A stretch of DNA of 64,000 bases from assembly GCF_020687785.1 (NCBI RefSeq), contig NZ_JAJEWI010000003.1, positions 1 to 64,000 on the forward strand. Direction: 5' to 3'. Within the stretch, counting starts at the first letter, position 1. Every line of letters starts with the position of its first letter. Origin of the DNA: Sphingopyxis yananensis. Its GTDB lineage: Bacteria; Pseudomonadota; Alphaproteobacteria; Sphingomonadales; Sphingomonadaceae. A program made the position numbers and the translations under genes. Below are positions 28,642-36,561 of this stretch, in pieces. The notes under the pieces are model-generated. The model was not told the DNA's origin, searched no databases, and was given only the letters and a program-made list of their open reading frames with translations.

Positions 28642-29477
28642 TGGCGATCGATCCCGACAAGCTGCTGGCGATGCCGCCGATCGTCGCGCGGCAGAAACTG
28701 ACGCGGCGCGACACGATCCTCTATGCGCTCGGCATCGGCGCGACCGAGCTCGATTTCCTGTTCGAGGAACGGCTGAAGGCGCTGCCGACGATGGCGGTGA
28801 CGCTGGGCTATCCCGGCTTCATCTGGCGCGACCCGGCGCTGGGCGCGAACTGGCAGAAGATATTGCACGGCGAGCAATCGACGATCCTGCACGCGCCGCT
28901 GCCGGTCGAGGGCGAGATCACCGGCACGACGCGGATCGAGGCGCTGTTCGACAAGGGCACCGACAAGGGCGCGATCGCGATGGTGACGCGCGAAATCCAC
29001 GACGGCGCGGGCGTACATCTGGCGACATCGCGCGCAATGACCTTTTTGCGCGGCAACGGCGGTTTCGGCGGAACGAGCGACGGCGCGCCGGTGCCGCATC
29101 CGATCCCCGACCGCGCGCCCGATACGGTCGTGACGCTGGCTACCGTGGCGAACCAGGCGCAGATCTACCGGCTGTCGGGCGACCTCAACCCGCTCCATAT
29201 CGATCCCGATGTCGCGACGGGCGCGGGGTTCGACGGGCCGATCCTGCACGGGCTCGCGACCTATGGCGTAATTGGGCGCGCGCTGCTTGCCGCGCGCTGC
29301 AGCAATGACCCGGCGCGGCTCCGGCGGATCGACGGCCGCTTCTCGTCGCCGGTCTATCCCGGCGAGACGATCGAAACGTCGATCTGGCATGAGGACGATG
29401 GCAGGCTCGCCTTCCGCGCCCGCGTCGTCGAGCGCGACAAGATTGTTTTCACCAACGGCTATGCGGAGACGGCATGA
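28641..29477 (+). CDS. MaoC-family enoyl-CoA hydratase (hydratase 2)
   Basis: A 278-residue double-hotdog protein. The N-terminal half (about residues 1-140) is the substrate-side hotdog. The C-terminal half carries the hydratase-2 motif LSGDLNPLHIDPDVATGAGF with catalytic Asp and His, then GPILHGLATYGVIGRAL. It should hydrate trans-2-enoyl-CoA to (3R)-hydroxyacyl-CoA, handing product to the SDR encoded just before. Start and stop overlap both neighbours (TGATG upstream, ATGA downstream), so the three proteins are translated together. Confidence 0.9.
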   Translation: MAIDPDKLLAMPPIVARQKLTRRDTILYALGIGATELDFLFEERLKALPTMAVTLGYPGFIWRDPALGANWQKILHGEQSTILHAPLPVEGEITGTTRIEALFDKGTDKGAIAMVTREIHDGAGVHLATSRAMTFLRGNGGFGGTSDGAPVPHPIPDRAPDTVVTLATVANQAQIYRLSGDLNPLHIDPDVATGAGFDGPILHGLATYGVIGRALLAARCSNDPARLRRIDGRFSSPVYPGETIETSIWHEDDGRLAFRARVVERDKIVFTNGYAETA

Positions 29478-30913
29478 GCGACTTCGGAATCCTGGCCTTT
29501 GGCGCCTATGTGCCGATCACGCGGCTGCAGCGCAGCGCGATCCACGCAACCAACGGCTGGTTCGCGGGCGGGCTAGGCGGGCTCGCCAAGGGCGAGAAGG
29601 CAGTCGCGAACTGGGACGAGGACAGCGTGACGATGGCGGTCGAAGCGGCGCGCGATGCCCTCGATGGTGTCGATCGGGCGAGCGTCGAACGCGTCGTGAT
29701 CGCATCGACCACCCTGCCCTTCGCCGACCGGCAGAATGCGGGGATCGTCAAGGAAGCGCTGAACCTGCCTGATGCGGTCGGGGCGATGGACGTGACGGGG
29801 TCGCAGCGCGCGGCGACGTCGGCGCTGCTCGTCGCACTCGAAGGCCGGACGACGACCCTCGTCTGCGCCGCCGAGATCGCGACCCCGAGACCCGCGTCGG
29901 AGCGCGAAATGACCGCCGGCGACGCGGCGGCGGCGTTGCTGATCGGCGGCGGGACGCCGATTGCGAAGCTGGTCGCGAGCCAAAGTGTGACGGTCGATTT
30001 CGTCGATCATTTCCGCGAGGCGGGGGCCGCGCATGACTATGACTGGGAAGCGCGCTGGGTGCGCGACGAGGGCTTCGCGCGCATCATGACCCCGGCGATC
30101 GCAGCGCTGCTCGCCAAGGCGGGGATCGAGGGCGACGCGATCGATCATTTCATTGTCCCCGTCGCGGTTAAGGGCGTGCCCGAGATGCTGGCAAAGAAGG
30201 CAGGGGTGTCCGATGCGGCGGTCGCCGACGGGCTGACCGCTACGCTCGGCCATGCCGGCGCCGCGCATGCGCTGGTGATGCTGGCGGCGGCGCTCGAGGG
30301 CGCGAAGCCCGGCGCGCGCATACTGCTCGCCAGCTTCGGGCAGGGCTGCGACCTTTTGCTCTTTGAGGTCACCGATGCGATCGGGTCGGTCAAATCGCGG
30401 CTCGGCGTGTCGGGCTGGCTCGCGCGGCGGATCGAATCGGCAAACTATGCCAAATATCTCTTCCACCGCGGGCTGCTCCACCTCGACCGCGGCATGCGCG
30501 CCGAGCATGACAGCAAGACCGCGCTCACCGCGCTGTGGCGTAATCGCAAGGCGGTGCTCGGGCTCGTCGGCGGGCGGTGCACCAAGACGGGAACGGTACA
30601 ATTCCCGAAGAGCGAGGTCAGCGTCAATGCGAACGACTATGCGGTCGGCACGCAGGAGGATTATCCGCTCGCCGAGGTGTCCGCGAAGGTGCTGACGTGG
30701 ACCGCCGACGCGCTCACCTATTCGTCTGACCCCCCGAGCTATTATGGCAACATCGACTTTGACGGCGGCGGGCGGATGATGACCGAGTTCACCGACTTTA
30801 CGGGCGGCGCGCTCGACGTCGGCGCCGACTTGCGCATGATGTTCCGGATCAAGGCCTATGACGAGAACCGTAGGTTTCGGAGATATTTCTGGAAAGCCGC
30901 GCCAGCTTTCTAA
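29474..30913 (+). CDS. HMG-CoA-synthase/KAS III-fold protein fused to a DUF35-type (OB-fold) domain
   Basis: A 479-residue fusion. Residues 1 to about 330 have the thiolase-like HMG-CoA synthase/KAS III fold (start ILAFGAYVPITRLQRSAI, later LGHAGAAHALVMLAAALEG and FGQGCDLLLFEV). Residues from about 355 form a DUF35-like zinc-ribbon/OB-fold region (VGGRCTKTGTVQFPKSEVSV, MMTEFTDFTGGALDVG), with only one Cys where a ribbon needs four. By hand alignment the catalytic Cys of HMG-CoA synthase is Gln (GSQRAATSA), the general-base Glu position reads Thr (IASTTLP), and the active-site His is missing (IVPVAVKGVP). It is therefore probably non-catalytic or has a different reaction. It overlaps the MaoC gene (ATGA); the thiolase follows a palindromic repeat. 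Confidence 0.78.
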   Translation: MSDFGILAFGAYVPITRLQRSAIHATNGWFAGGLGGLAKGEKAVANWDEDSVTMAVEAARDALDGVDRASVERVVIASTTLPFADRQNAGIVKEALNLPDAVGAMDVTGSQRAATSALLVALEGRTTTLVCAAEIATPRPASEREMTAGDAAAALLIGGGTPIAKLVASQSVTVDFVDHFREAGAAHDYDWEARWVRDEGFARIMTPAIAALLAKAGIEGDAIDHFIVPVAVKGVPEMLAKKAGVSDAAVADGLTATLGHAGAAHALVMLAAALEGAKPGARILLASFGQGCDLLLFEVTDAIGSVKSRLGVSGWLARRIESANYAKYLFHRGLLHLDRGMRAEHDSKTALTALWRNRKAVLGLVGGRCTKTGTVQFPKSEVSVNANDYAVGTQEDYPLAEVSAKVLTWTADALTYSSDPPSYYGNIDFDGGGRMMTEFTDFTGGALDVGADLRMMFRIKAYDENRRFRRYFWKAAPAF

Positions 30914-30915
30914 AT

Positions 30916-31066
30916 CCCTCTCCCCTTGGGGAGAAGGATACGCAGCCTTGCCGCGAAGCGGCTAGGCCAAGTTGGATGAGGGATCGACGTTGCCGAACCC
31001 TCATCCAACTCCGACTAGGCAGCAAGCTGCCAAGTCTTTGCAACCCTCTCCCCCAAGGGGAGAGGG
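30916..31066. repeat. Long imperfect inverted repeat (MITE- or REP-like)
   Basis: About 150 bp between the HMG-CoA-synthase-fold gene and the thiolase gene. The left arm begins CCCTCTCCCCTTGGGG at 30916 and ends AGTTGGATGAGGG near 30983. The right arm read on the other strand has the same two blocks in the same order (about 31066 back to 30998). The middle parts of the arms are about 70 percent alike. RNA from either strand could fold into a long hairpin. It resembles dispersed intergenic palindromes of sphingomonads. It may lower or stabilise expression between the two genes. Confidence 0.8.
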
Positions 31067-31087
31067 AAGAAGATTGGAGACGAGATT

Positions 31088-32293
31088 ATGGCCAAGGGTA
31101 TCCGTGACAAGGTCGCGATTTTGGGCATGGGCTGCGCCAAGTTCGGCGAACGCTGGGACAAGGACGAGGACCAGCTGATGCTCGAGGCTTATGAGGAGGC
31201 GATGGCCGACGCAGGGATCGAGGCGAGCCGGATCGACGCCGCGTGGCTGGGCGCCGCGTTCGACGCGCAGAATATCGGGCCGAGCGGCATCCCGCTCGCG
31301 GTCGCGCTGCGCCTTCCCGATATCGGCGTCACCAAGGTCGAGAATTATTGCGCGAGCGGGACCGAAAGCTTTCGCGGCGCGGTCTATGCGGTCGCGTCGG
31401 GGGCGTGCGACATCGCGCTCGCGATGGGGGCCGAAAAGCTGAAGGACACCGGCTATGGCGGGCTGCCCGTCCGCACCCGCGGCACGACACATGACATGAT
31501 CGGTATCACCGGGTCAGCGCCCGGCAATTTCGCGCAACTCGCCAGTGCCTACCGCGGGGTCCACGGCGTCGACAAGGACGACCTCAAGCGCGCGATGGCG
31601 CATGTGTCGGTGAAGAGCCACGCCAATGGCGCGAAGAACCCCAAGGCGCACCTGCAAAAGGCGGTGACGATGGAGCAGGTTCTGAATGCACCGATGATCG
31701 CCGAGCCGCTGGGGCTGTTCGACTGCTGCGGGGTCAGCGACGGCGCCGCCTGCGCGATCGTGACGACCCCCAAAATCGCGCGCGCGCTGGGCAAGACCGA
31801 CATCGTCACGGTGAAGGCGCTGCAGCTCGCGACTTCGAACGGGTGGGAGATGCAGGCGTCGGGATGGAACGGCAGCTATTTCCACACCACCCGCGTCGCC
31901 GCGACCAAGGCGTATGACGAGGCGGGGATCACCGATCCGCGCGAGCAGCTGAGCCTGATCGAGGTCCACGACTGTTTCTCGGTCACCGAACTGGTGACGA
32001 TGGAGGACCTCCATATCTCGAAGGAAGGCCGGGGCTGGCGCGACGTGCTCGACGGCTTTTTCGACGCCGACGGCGCGCTGCCGTGCCAAATCGACGGCGG
32101 GCTCAAATGCTTCGGCCATCCGATCGGCGCCTCGGGGCTCCGGATGATCTACGAAAATTATCTCCAGATCCTTGGCCGCGCGGGCGAGCGGCAGCGGCAG
32201 AACAACCCGGTGTTCGCATTGAGCCACAATCTTGGCGGCATGCCGAACCAGAATGTGTCGTCAATCGCGATCATCGGTCGCGAAGACGCGTAA
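31088..32293 (+). CDS. Thiolase (SCP-x type acetyl-CoA acyltransferase)
   Basis: A 401-residue thiolase-superfamily enzyme. It has the nucleophilic Cys in NYCASGTES (about residue 90), LIEVHDCFSVTELV, the catalytic His in KCFGHPIGASG, and a closing NLGGMPNQNVSSIAI. It should cleave 3-oxoacyl-CoA with CoA. Presence of the first Cys argues for a true thiolase rather than a Cys-less Ltp2-type aldolase. GGAGACGAG precedes the ATG. It follows the HMG-CoA-synthase-fold/DUF35 gene, which recalls the archaeal thiolase-HMGCS-DUF35 complex. It is the last catabolic gene; an integrase remnant begins 10 bp beyond its stop. Confidence 0.88.
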   Translation: MAKGIRDKVAILGMGCAKFGERWDKDEDQLMLEAYEEAMADAGIEASRIDAAWLGAAFDAQNIGPSGIPLAVALRLPDIGVTKVENYCASGTESFRGAVYAVASGACDIALAMGAEKLKDTGYGGLPVRTRGTTHDMIGITGSAPGNFAQLASAYRGVHGVDKDDLKRAMAHVSVKSHANGAKNPKAHLQKAVTMEQVLNAPMIAEPLGLFDCCGVSDGAACAIVTTPKIARALGKTDIVTVKALQLATSNGWEMQASGWNGSYFHTTRVAATKAYDEAGITDPREQLSLIEVHDCFSVTELVTMEDLHISKEGRGWRDVLDGFFDADGALPCQIDGGLKCFGHPIGASGLRMIYENYLQILGRAGERQRQNNPVFALSHNLGGMPNQNVSSIAIIGREDA

Positions 32294-32302
32294 GAGATAT
32301 TC

Positions 32303-32661
32303 GGTGTCGATGGTCGATTGCTTCTTCGGCCGCCCGCCTTTGCCGATAATAAGCCCGGCGTTGAGGTCGGTCAGATACAAGGCGCAAGCTCCTTGACCGT
32401 TATCGCTTGCCTGTCGATCTGTCGCTGTTCCTGCGGATCGTCGCCTTGAGCCACGCGACCCAGTTGAATGCGCGCCTCGCGGCGCGCCATTTCGGGGGTC
32501 CAGATGCCGTGCATGCTGATCGTCAGACGCCGCGATCGCCCTTGGGTCCGATACTGAATAATGTAACTGCGCTTGCCCGATGCAAATATCCGGATTCTGA
32601 AACTCGGCAATTCGTCGTCCCAGATGATATAATCCTTCACCTTGGCGAGACGCTTGACCAC
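32303..32661 (-). pseudogene. Tyrosine-recombinase integrase remnant (N-terminal part, frameshifted)
   Basis: From 32661 the minus strand reads VKRLAKVKDYIIWDDELPSF, then RIRIFASGKRSYIIQYRTQG, the arm-type DNA-binding domain (DUF4102-like) of tRNA-site integrases. It continues through RRLTISMHGIWTPEMARREA. Near ITVKELA the frame shifts and continues as ALYLTDLNAGLIIGKGGRPK up to STIDT at about 32303. There similarity stops, ten bases from the thiolase stop. The core-binding and catalytic domains are gone and the true N-terminus is also damaged. It marks one end of an integrated island. Confidence 0.75.
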
Positions 32662-33337
32662 ATGGTCGGTGTAGCATCTCGCTCAACAAGATCCAGTTTG
32701 TCGAATTCTAGCGCGGCGAATGTGGCGTGTACCGCTCTGGGGATCCGCGGAGGGCTTTGACGAACGTCCGCTTTTCTCGCTTTGGGAGCAGAAACGGACT
32801 GTCTCCAGTCGGCCCACTATCAGCCGAGTGTCACTCCTTCATTGATGAGTGGGTAACGGTCCTAGCATGCGAGGGGAGGCTGAAACGAGTTTTGCAGCGG
32901 TCAAATCCTACTCCCGCAACCAACTTTACATATCATCAATAACAATGAACCCCTCGGATTAAACCGCAGGGGGTGCACGACTCTGCTCTTAAAATTAAGC
33001 ATGTATCGCACAACCAAAGCGCAAGACTATGCCGCGCGACAGTCCGAGCCGCGCGGTAAAAGAGCCATACTTCTATGCTAGATCGCGGACCTTCGGTTCG
33101 CGGTCCCAGTAACGGGAAATACCGCAGCGGTGGAAATCAGCGATCGCCACCACGCCAGAGTCATAGGCTATATAGGACAAAGTCCTGACGACCATGTCTC
33201 TGGGGGTGTTGAAATAGGCTTTGCCGTTCATGAAGCGGGGCGTGTTGGAGCGCTGGCGCCCTGATGGCTGGCGCGCCATACGGCTATATCTTGGTGGAAG
33301 TTCAAATAACGCCGAAGCTTCATGCGTTTGGAAGCTT
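32662..33337. other. Non-coding junction between integrase remnant and tRNA-Gly
   Basis: About 680 bp without a well supported gene. The base composition is more even than on the left. A 68-codon open frame at 33073-33279 on the minus strand (ends ISRYWDREPKVRDLA) has no recognised family and may be a fragment. The stretch probably consists of degraded island DNA next to the attachment site. No second copy of the tRNA 3' end was found by eye. Confidence 0.5.
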
Positions 33338-33411
33338 TGGAGCGGGTGAGGGGAATCGAACCCCCGTATTCAGCTTGGGAAGCTGCTGCTCTACCATTGA
33401 GCTACACCCGC
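33338..33411 (-). tRNA. tRNA-Gly (anticodon CCC)
   Basis: The minus strand folds as a 74-nt cloverleaf with encoded CCA. The acceptor stem is GCGGGTG paired with CACCCGC. The D arm contains TAGCTCAATGGTAGAGCA. The anticodon loop is TTCCCAA, giving anticodon CCC. The T arm is GGGGGTTCGATTCCCCT. One mismatch is at the base of the anticodon stem. Its 3' end points toward the integrase remnant, the usual geometry for integration at a tRNA gene. Confidence 0.93.
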
Positions 33412-33476
33412 TTGCCTGTTGCGCTTAGAAGAAGCGGGGCACAGGCTCAAGAGCTTTGGGCCTATGCCGATTATTT

Positions 33477-34226
33477 TTACTGGTCATCTAGATGGGTATC
33501 GGCATCGCCATGCGTGGTGTCGCCGTCGTCGCGGCCTTTGAAGCCTTGGGCGATGACGTAAAGTTCCGGCGATCCTTTGCGGCTGGCGGGGGGTTTAGCG
33601 TGTTTGACGGTGGTGAAATTGCGTTTCAGCACGTCCAACAATTGTTTGTCCGCGCCGCCAGCGAATACTTTGGCGATGAATGTGCCGCCCTTGACCAAAT
33701 TTTGCACCGCAAAGTCGGCCGCGGTTTCTGCCAAGCCGATGGTACGCAAATGGTCCGTTTGCGCATGCCCTACGGTGTTGGCGGCCATGTCGGAGATGAC
33801 AAGGTCAGGAGCGGTTCCCAAGGCCTGTAGCAGCGCATCGGGGGCTGCATCATCCATGAAGTCCATGGTGAGGATTTCTACGCCCTCCAGCGGCTCGCAG
33901 GGCAAAAGATCAATGCCCGCGACCTTGGCGCGTGGGTTCACCTTGCGAACCACCTGTGACCAGCCGCCCGGCGTAATGCCCAAATCGACCACCGCACGGG
34001 CTTTTTTCACAAAGCTGAATTTGTCGTCCAGTTCGATCAGCTTATAGGCGGCGCGTGAACGATAGCCTTCGGCCTGAGCGCGGCGCACATAAGGGTCGTT
34101 TAATTGGCGTTGCAGCCAGCGGGTCGAGGAAACGGAACGGCGCTTGGCTGTTTTAACGCGTTCAAACAAACCGCCACGACCGCTGCCGCCGCTGGTGCCA
34201 CCACTTTTCTTTTTTCCGCCACTCAT
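33477..34226 (-). CDS. rlmE: 23S rRNA (uridine-2'-O)-methyltransferase RlmE
   Basis: A 249-residue FtsJ/RrmJ-family enzyme that methylates U2552 of 23S rRNA using SAM. A Gly/Lys-rich tail at the N-terminus precedes RSRAAYKLIELDDKF. The SAM site is VVDLGITPGGWSQVV (canonical AAPGG here ITPGG). Catalytic-tetrad context is in DLVISDMAAN and GTFIAKVFAGG. The ATG at 34226 overlaps the stop of the Ppx/GppA gene (ATGA), so the two are coupled. The C-terminus ends with an acidic Asp/His tail. Confidence 0.93.
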   Translation of the reverse strand: MSGGKKKSGGTSGGSGRGGLFERVKTAKRRSVSSTRWLQRQLNDPYVRRAQAEGYRSRAAYKLIELDDKFSFVKKARAVVDLGITPGGWSQVVRKVNPRAKVAGIDLLPCEPLEGVEILTMDFMDDAAPDALLQALGTAPDLVISDMAANTVGHAQTDHLRTIGLAETAADFAVQNLVKGGTFIAKVFAGGADKQLLDVLKRNFTTVKHAKPPASRKGSPELYVIAQGFKGRDDGDTTHGDADTHLDDQ

Positions 34227-35305
34227 TTCCGAAATTCCCGACGTGTCACGGGAATGTCCCGTCCCGCCATAGCCAAAGTTCTTAAAATACCCTCGCGGAT
34301 GCCGCGATCGGCGACGCCGACACGTTCCGCGGGCCATAGGTCCATGATGCTTTCCAATATCGCGCATCCGGCCACGACCAAATCTGCCCTTTCGCGGCCA
34401 ATACAGGCAATTTCGGCGCGGTCAGGCAAGCTAGCCTCTGCCAGACGGCGGCTGATGTCGCGCATCGCTTGGGCGGGCACCGACACGCCGTCCACAGCGC
34501 GGCGATCATAGCGTGGCAGGTCCAAAAAGACACTGGCCAATGTCGTGACAGTGCCGCTGGTGCCCAGCAAGCGCAATTTCTTGCCGCTGTGGCGCTGGGC
34601 GCGGGCAGCAAATTCCGCGAAGGCTTGGCGTGTGACGTCGCGCATATGGGCATAGCTGGCGCGGCGCGCCTCGAGGCTGTCCTCGGCAACGGGCGCATGT
34701 TCGGTCAGCGACACAACGCCCCATGGCGCGCTGACCCAATCACGGATCACCACATCATGTTTGTTAATGTCGACATGCATTAATTCGGTTGACCCGCCGC
34801 CAATATCGAAGATCAACGCGGGGCCGTTGCCCGGTTCCATCAGATTGTGACAACCCAGCACGGCCAGACGTGCTTCTTCGGCCGCCGTGATAATGTCCAG
34901 ATAAATGCCCGTTTCGGCATAGACGCGGTCAGCCAAATGCTGGGCATTGCTGGCACGTCGGCAGGCTTCGGTTGCTACCGCACGGGACAAGTCGACATTG
35001 CGCCGCCGCAATTTATCGGCGCATATCGCCAAAGCCGCAACCGTGCGATCCATTGCTGCTGCGCTGATTTCATTGTTGTGATGAAGCCCTTCCCCCAATC
35101 GAACGATACGAGAGAAGGCGTCGATGACCACCAATTCTCCGTCTTTTGGACGGGCGATCAGCAAGCGACAATTATTGGTTCCAAGGTCAATCGCACCATA
35201 GGTGCGTGGTTTTGCTGAGGCCAGTGGACGTATGTCGCCACCGGTCCTGATTTTCTTTTTGGCCGCCGTTTTAGGCGGCCGCACACACCCCGTTGGGGTT
35301 GCCAT
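34223..35305 (-). CDS. Ppx/GppA-family exopolyphosphatase / pppGpp phosphatase
   Basis: About 360 residues of the ASKHA phosphatase fold. GAIDLGTNNCRLLIARP (phosphate 1 loop) is followed by FSRIVRLGEGL, IITAAEEARLAVLG, and ALIFDIGGGSTELMHVD (phosphate 2 loop). Single-domain Ppx/GppA proteins hydrolyse polyphosphate or pppGpp; which one cannot be told from sequence. An N-terminal basic extension (PPKTAAKKKIRTGG) precedes the fold. The start is uncertain: ATGs at 35305 and 35314 are both possible and no strong ribosome site is visible. The gene is upstream of and translationally coupled to rlmE, an arrangement common in alphaproteobacteria. Confidence 0.87.
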   Translation of the reverse strand: MATPTGCVRPPKTAAKKKIRTGGDIRPLASAKPRTYGAIDLGTNNCRLLIARPKDGELVVIDAFSRIVRLGEGLHHNNEISAAAMDRTVAALAICADKLRRRNVDLSRAVATEACRRASNAQHLADRVYAETGIYLDIITAAEEARLAVLGCHNLMEPGNGPALIFDIGGGSTELMHVDINKHDVVIRDWVSAPWGVVSLTEHAPVAEDSLEARRASYAHMRDVTRQAFAEFAARAQRHSGKKLRLLGTSGTVTTLASVFLDLPRYDRRAVDGVSVPAQAMRDISRRLAEASLPDRAEIACIGRERADLVVAGCAILESIMDLWPAERVGVADRGIREGILRTLAMAGRDIPVTRREFRK

Positions 35306-35421
35306 ATGCCGCATGGCTAATCGATACCTGTCTAATTCAAACGTCCGCCAATTGCGAACGAGCACTTGGATACCAGCCTAGGCGGACAGTGCGCCGATAG
35401 CAACCCCGCGCTACAGATAAG

Positions 35422-35451
35422 AAAAACCCGCCCAGCCTTGGCTGAGCGGGT
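35422..35451 (-). terminator. Rho-independent terminator for the glycine-zipper gene
   Basis: On the minus strand CCCGCTCAGCC and GGCTGGGCGGG pair around a two-base AA loop and are followed by TTTTTC. It lies 38 bp downstream of the stop at 35490, a normal distance. Confidence 0.85.
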
Positions 35452-35489
35452 GAGGAGGGGAGAATCAGCAAGGGAGAGCTGATGGGAAA

Positions 35490-35897
35490 TTAGCAGCGTC
35501 GGCCGTCGCTGCGGTCAATGGCACGGCCTGCAATGGCACCAACAGCGCCGCCGACAATGGCACCAACCGTTTTGTCACCGCGGCCCGCGATTTCGTGGCC
35601 GGCCAAGCCGCCAGCAATCGCGCCGATCACGGTGCCGCCGTCACCATTGTCGCAGCGGCGATAACGGTTGTTGTAGCGGTTGTTGCTGTAATAGCGGCGG
35701 TCGTTGTTATAACGGCGGTTGTCATAGCGACGATCATAACGGCGGTCATAGCGGTCACCACGGCGATATTCCGCGCTTTGCGACAGGCTGCTGTTATGGT
35801 CCATGAAAACAGGGGTTGCAGCGGCAGCAGGGGCCGCCAGACCCAGAGTGGCGGTCGACATCATGGCAGTGATGGACAGCGCGATAAACTTTTTCAT
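35490..35897 (-). CDS. Secreted glycine-zipper 2TM protein with Arg/Tyr/Asn repeats
   Basis: A 135-residue exported protein. The signal peptide is about residues 1-26 (cut after PAAAA). A low-complexity middle of about 45 residues is built from YDRRYDNRRYNN-like units. The C-terminal glycine-zipper domain (GTVIGAIAGGLAGHEIAG, then GAIVGGAVGAIAGRAI) resembles the 17-kDa surface antigen/Rick_17kDa_Anti family. Such zippers sit in or at the envelope membranes; the function is structural or unknown. AAGGAG is seven bases before the ATG at 35897; an in-frame TTG two codons earlier is less likely. It is monocistronic with its own terminator. Confidence 0.82.
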   Translation of the reverse strand: MKKFIALSITAMMSTATLGLAAPAAAATPVFMDHNSSLSQSAEYRRGDRYDRRYDRRYDNRRYNNDRRYYSNNRYNNRYRRCDNGDGGTVIGAIAGGLAGHEIAGRGDKTVGAIVGGAVGAIAGRAIDRSDGRRC

Positions 35898-36082
35898 CTT
35901 CAATCTCCTTGGCGGCGGTCCTGCGTTTCGGCGGGAAGCTGCGTCGATAAAAAGCTTATGCGTGATTCGCCTTGACCCTTAGCTGAACAATCTTGTTGGC
36001 TGAGGTTCATATTTGCTTTTCTTCGCATTTTTCGAGCGATAGCTGCGGCGGGAGGGCGCGTATCACCGATACGCCAGACAGC

Positions 36083-36112
36083 AAAAAGGCGGCCCGATTT
36101 GCATCGGCCGCC
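36083..36112 (-). terminator. Rho-independent terminator of rpmB
   Basis: The minus strand reads GGCGGCCGAT, a short GCAA loop, ATCGGGCCGCC, then TTTTTGC. The stem is strong and G/C-rich. It ends the rpmB transcript 27-56 bp after its stop. Confidence 0.88.
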
Positions 36113-36138
36113 GATTTGCGTCGTCAAGGATCAGAAAA

Positions 36139-36432
36139 TTAAGCGGCGGTTGCGGCGCGCTTCTTTTCGACTTCCTTCTTCAGCTTGCGGGCGCTGTCCG
36201 AAAGCTGGTCTGCACGGGCCTTAACAAGCCAGTTGTCCAAGCCGCCGTTATGTTCAACGGTGCGCAGGCCATGCGTCGAAACGCGCAGCTTTACGCCGCG
36301 GCCCAGCGCGTCCGAAAGCAGCGTTACATTCTGCAGGTTCGGCAGGAAGGTGCGCTTGGTTTTGTTGTTAGCGTGGCTAACATTGTGACCAACTTGGCGG
36401 CCCTTGCCGGTCAGTTCGCAAATGCGCGACAT
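36139..36432 (-). CDS. rpmB: 50S ribosomal protein L28
   Basis: A 97-residue large-subunit protein. The start [20 protein letters not shown] and the core [20 protein letters not shown] are diagnostic of L28. The C-terminal basic helix ([13 protein letters not shown]) is typical of alphaproteobacterial L28, which is longer than the 78-residue E. coli protein. It is a single-gene unit ended by a clear terminator. Confidence 0.97.
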   Translation of the reverse strand: MSRICELTGKGRQVGHNVSHANNKTKRTFLPNLQNVTLLSDALGRGVKLRVSTHGLRTVEHNGGLDNWLVKARADQLSDSARKLKKEVEKKRAATAA

Positions 36433-36561
36433 TGTCTTCGTCCTTACAAATCTGGTCGGCGTCCCTGCCGATGGTAAAAATCAGCCTCAACACGGATAAG
36501 CCGGTAAAGGCGCGCGCTTATCGGCTTGCCGAAGATTCGTCAAGGGATTAGCGGTAAGTTC

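Noticed and set aside
33073..33279. A 68-codon minus-strand open frame between the integrase remnant and tRNA-Gly
   Set aside because: No ribosome site, no recognised family; too weak to call a gene, noted only inside the junction entry.
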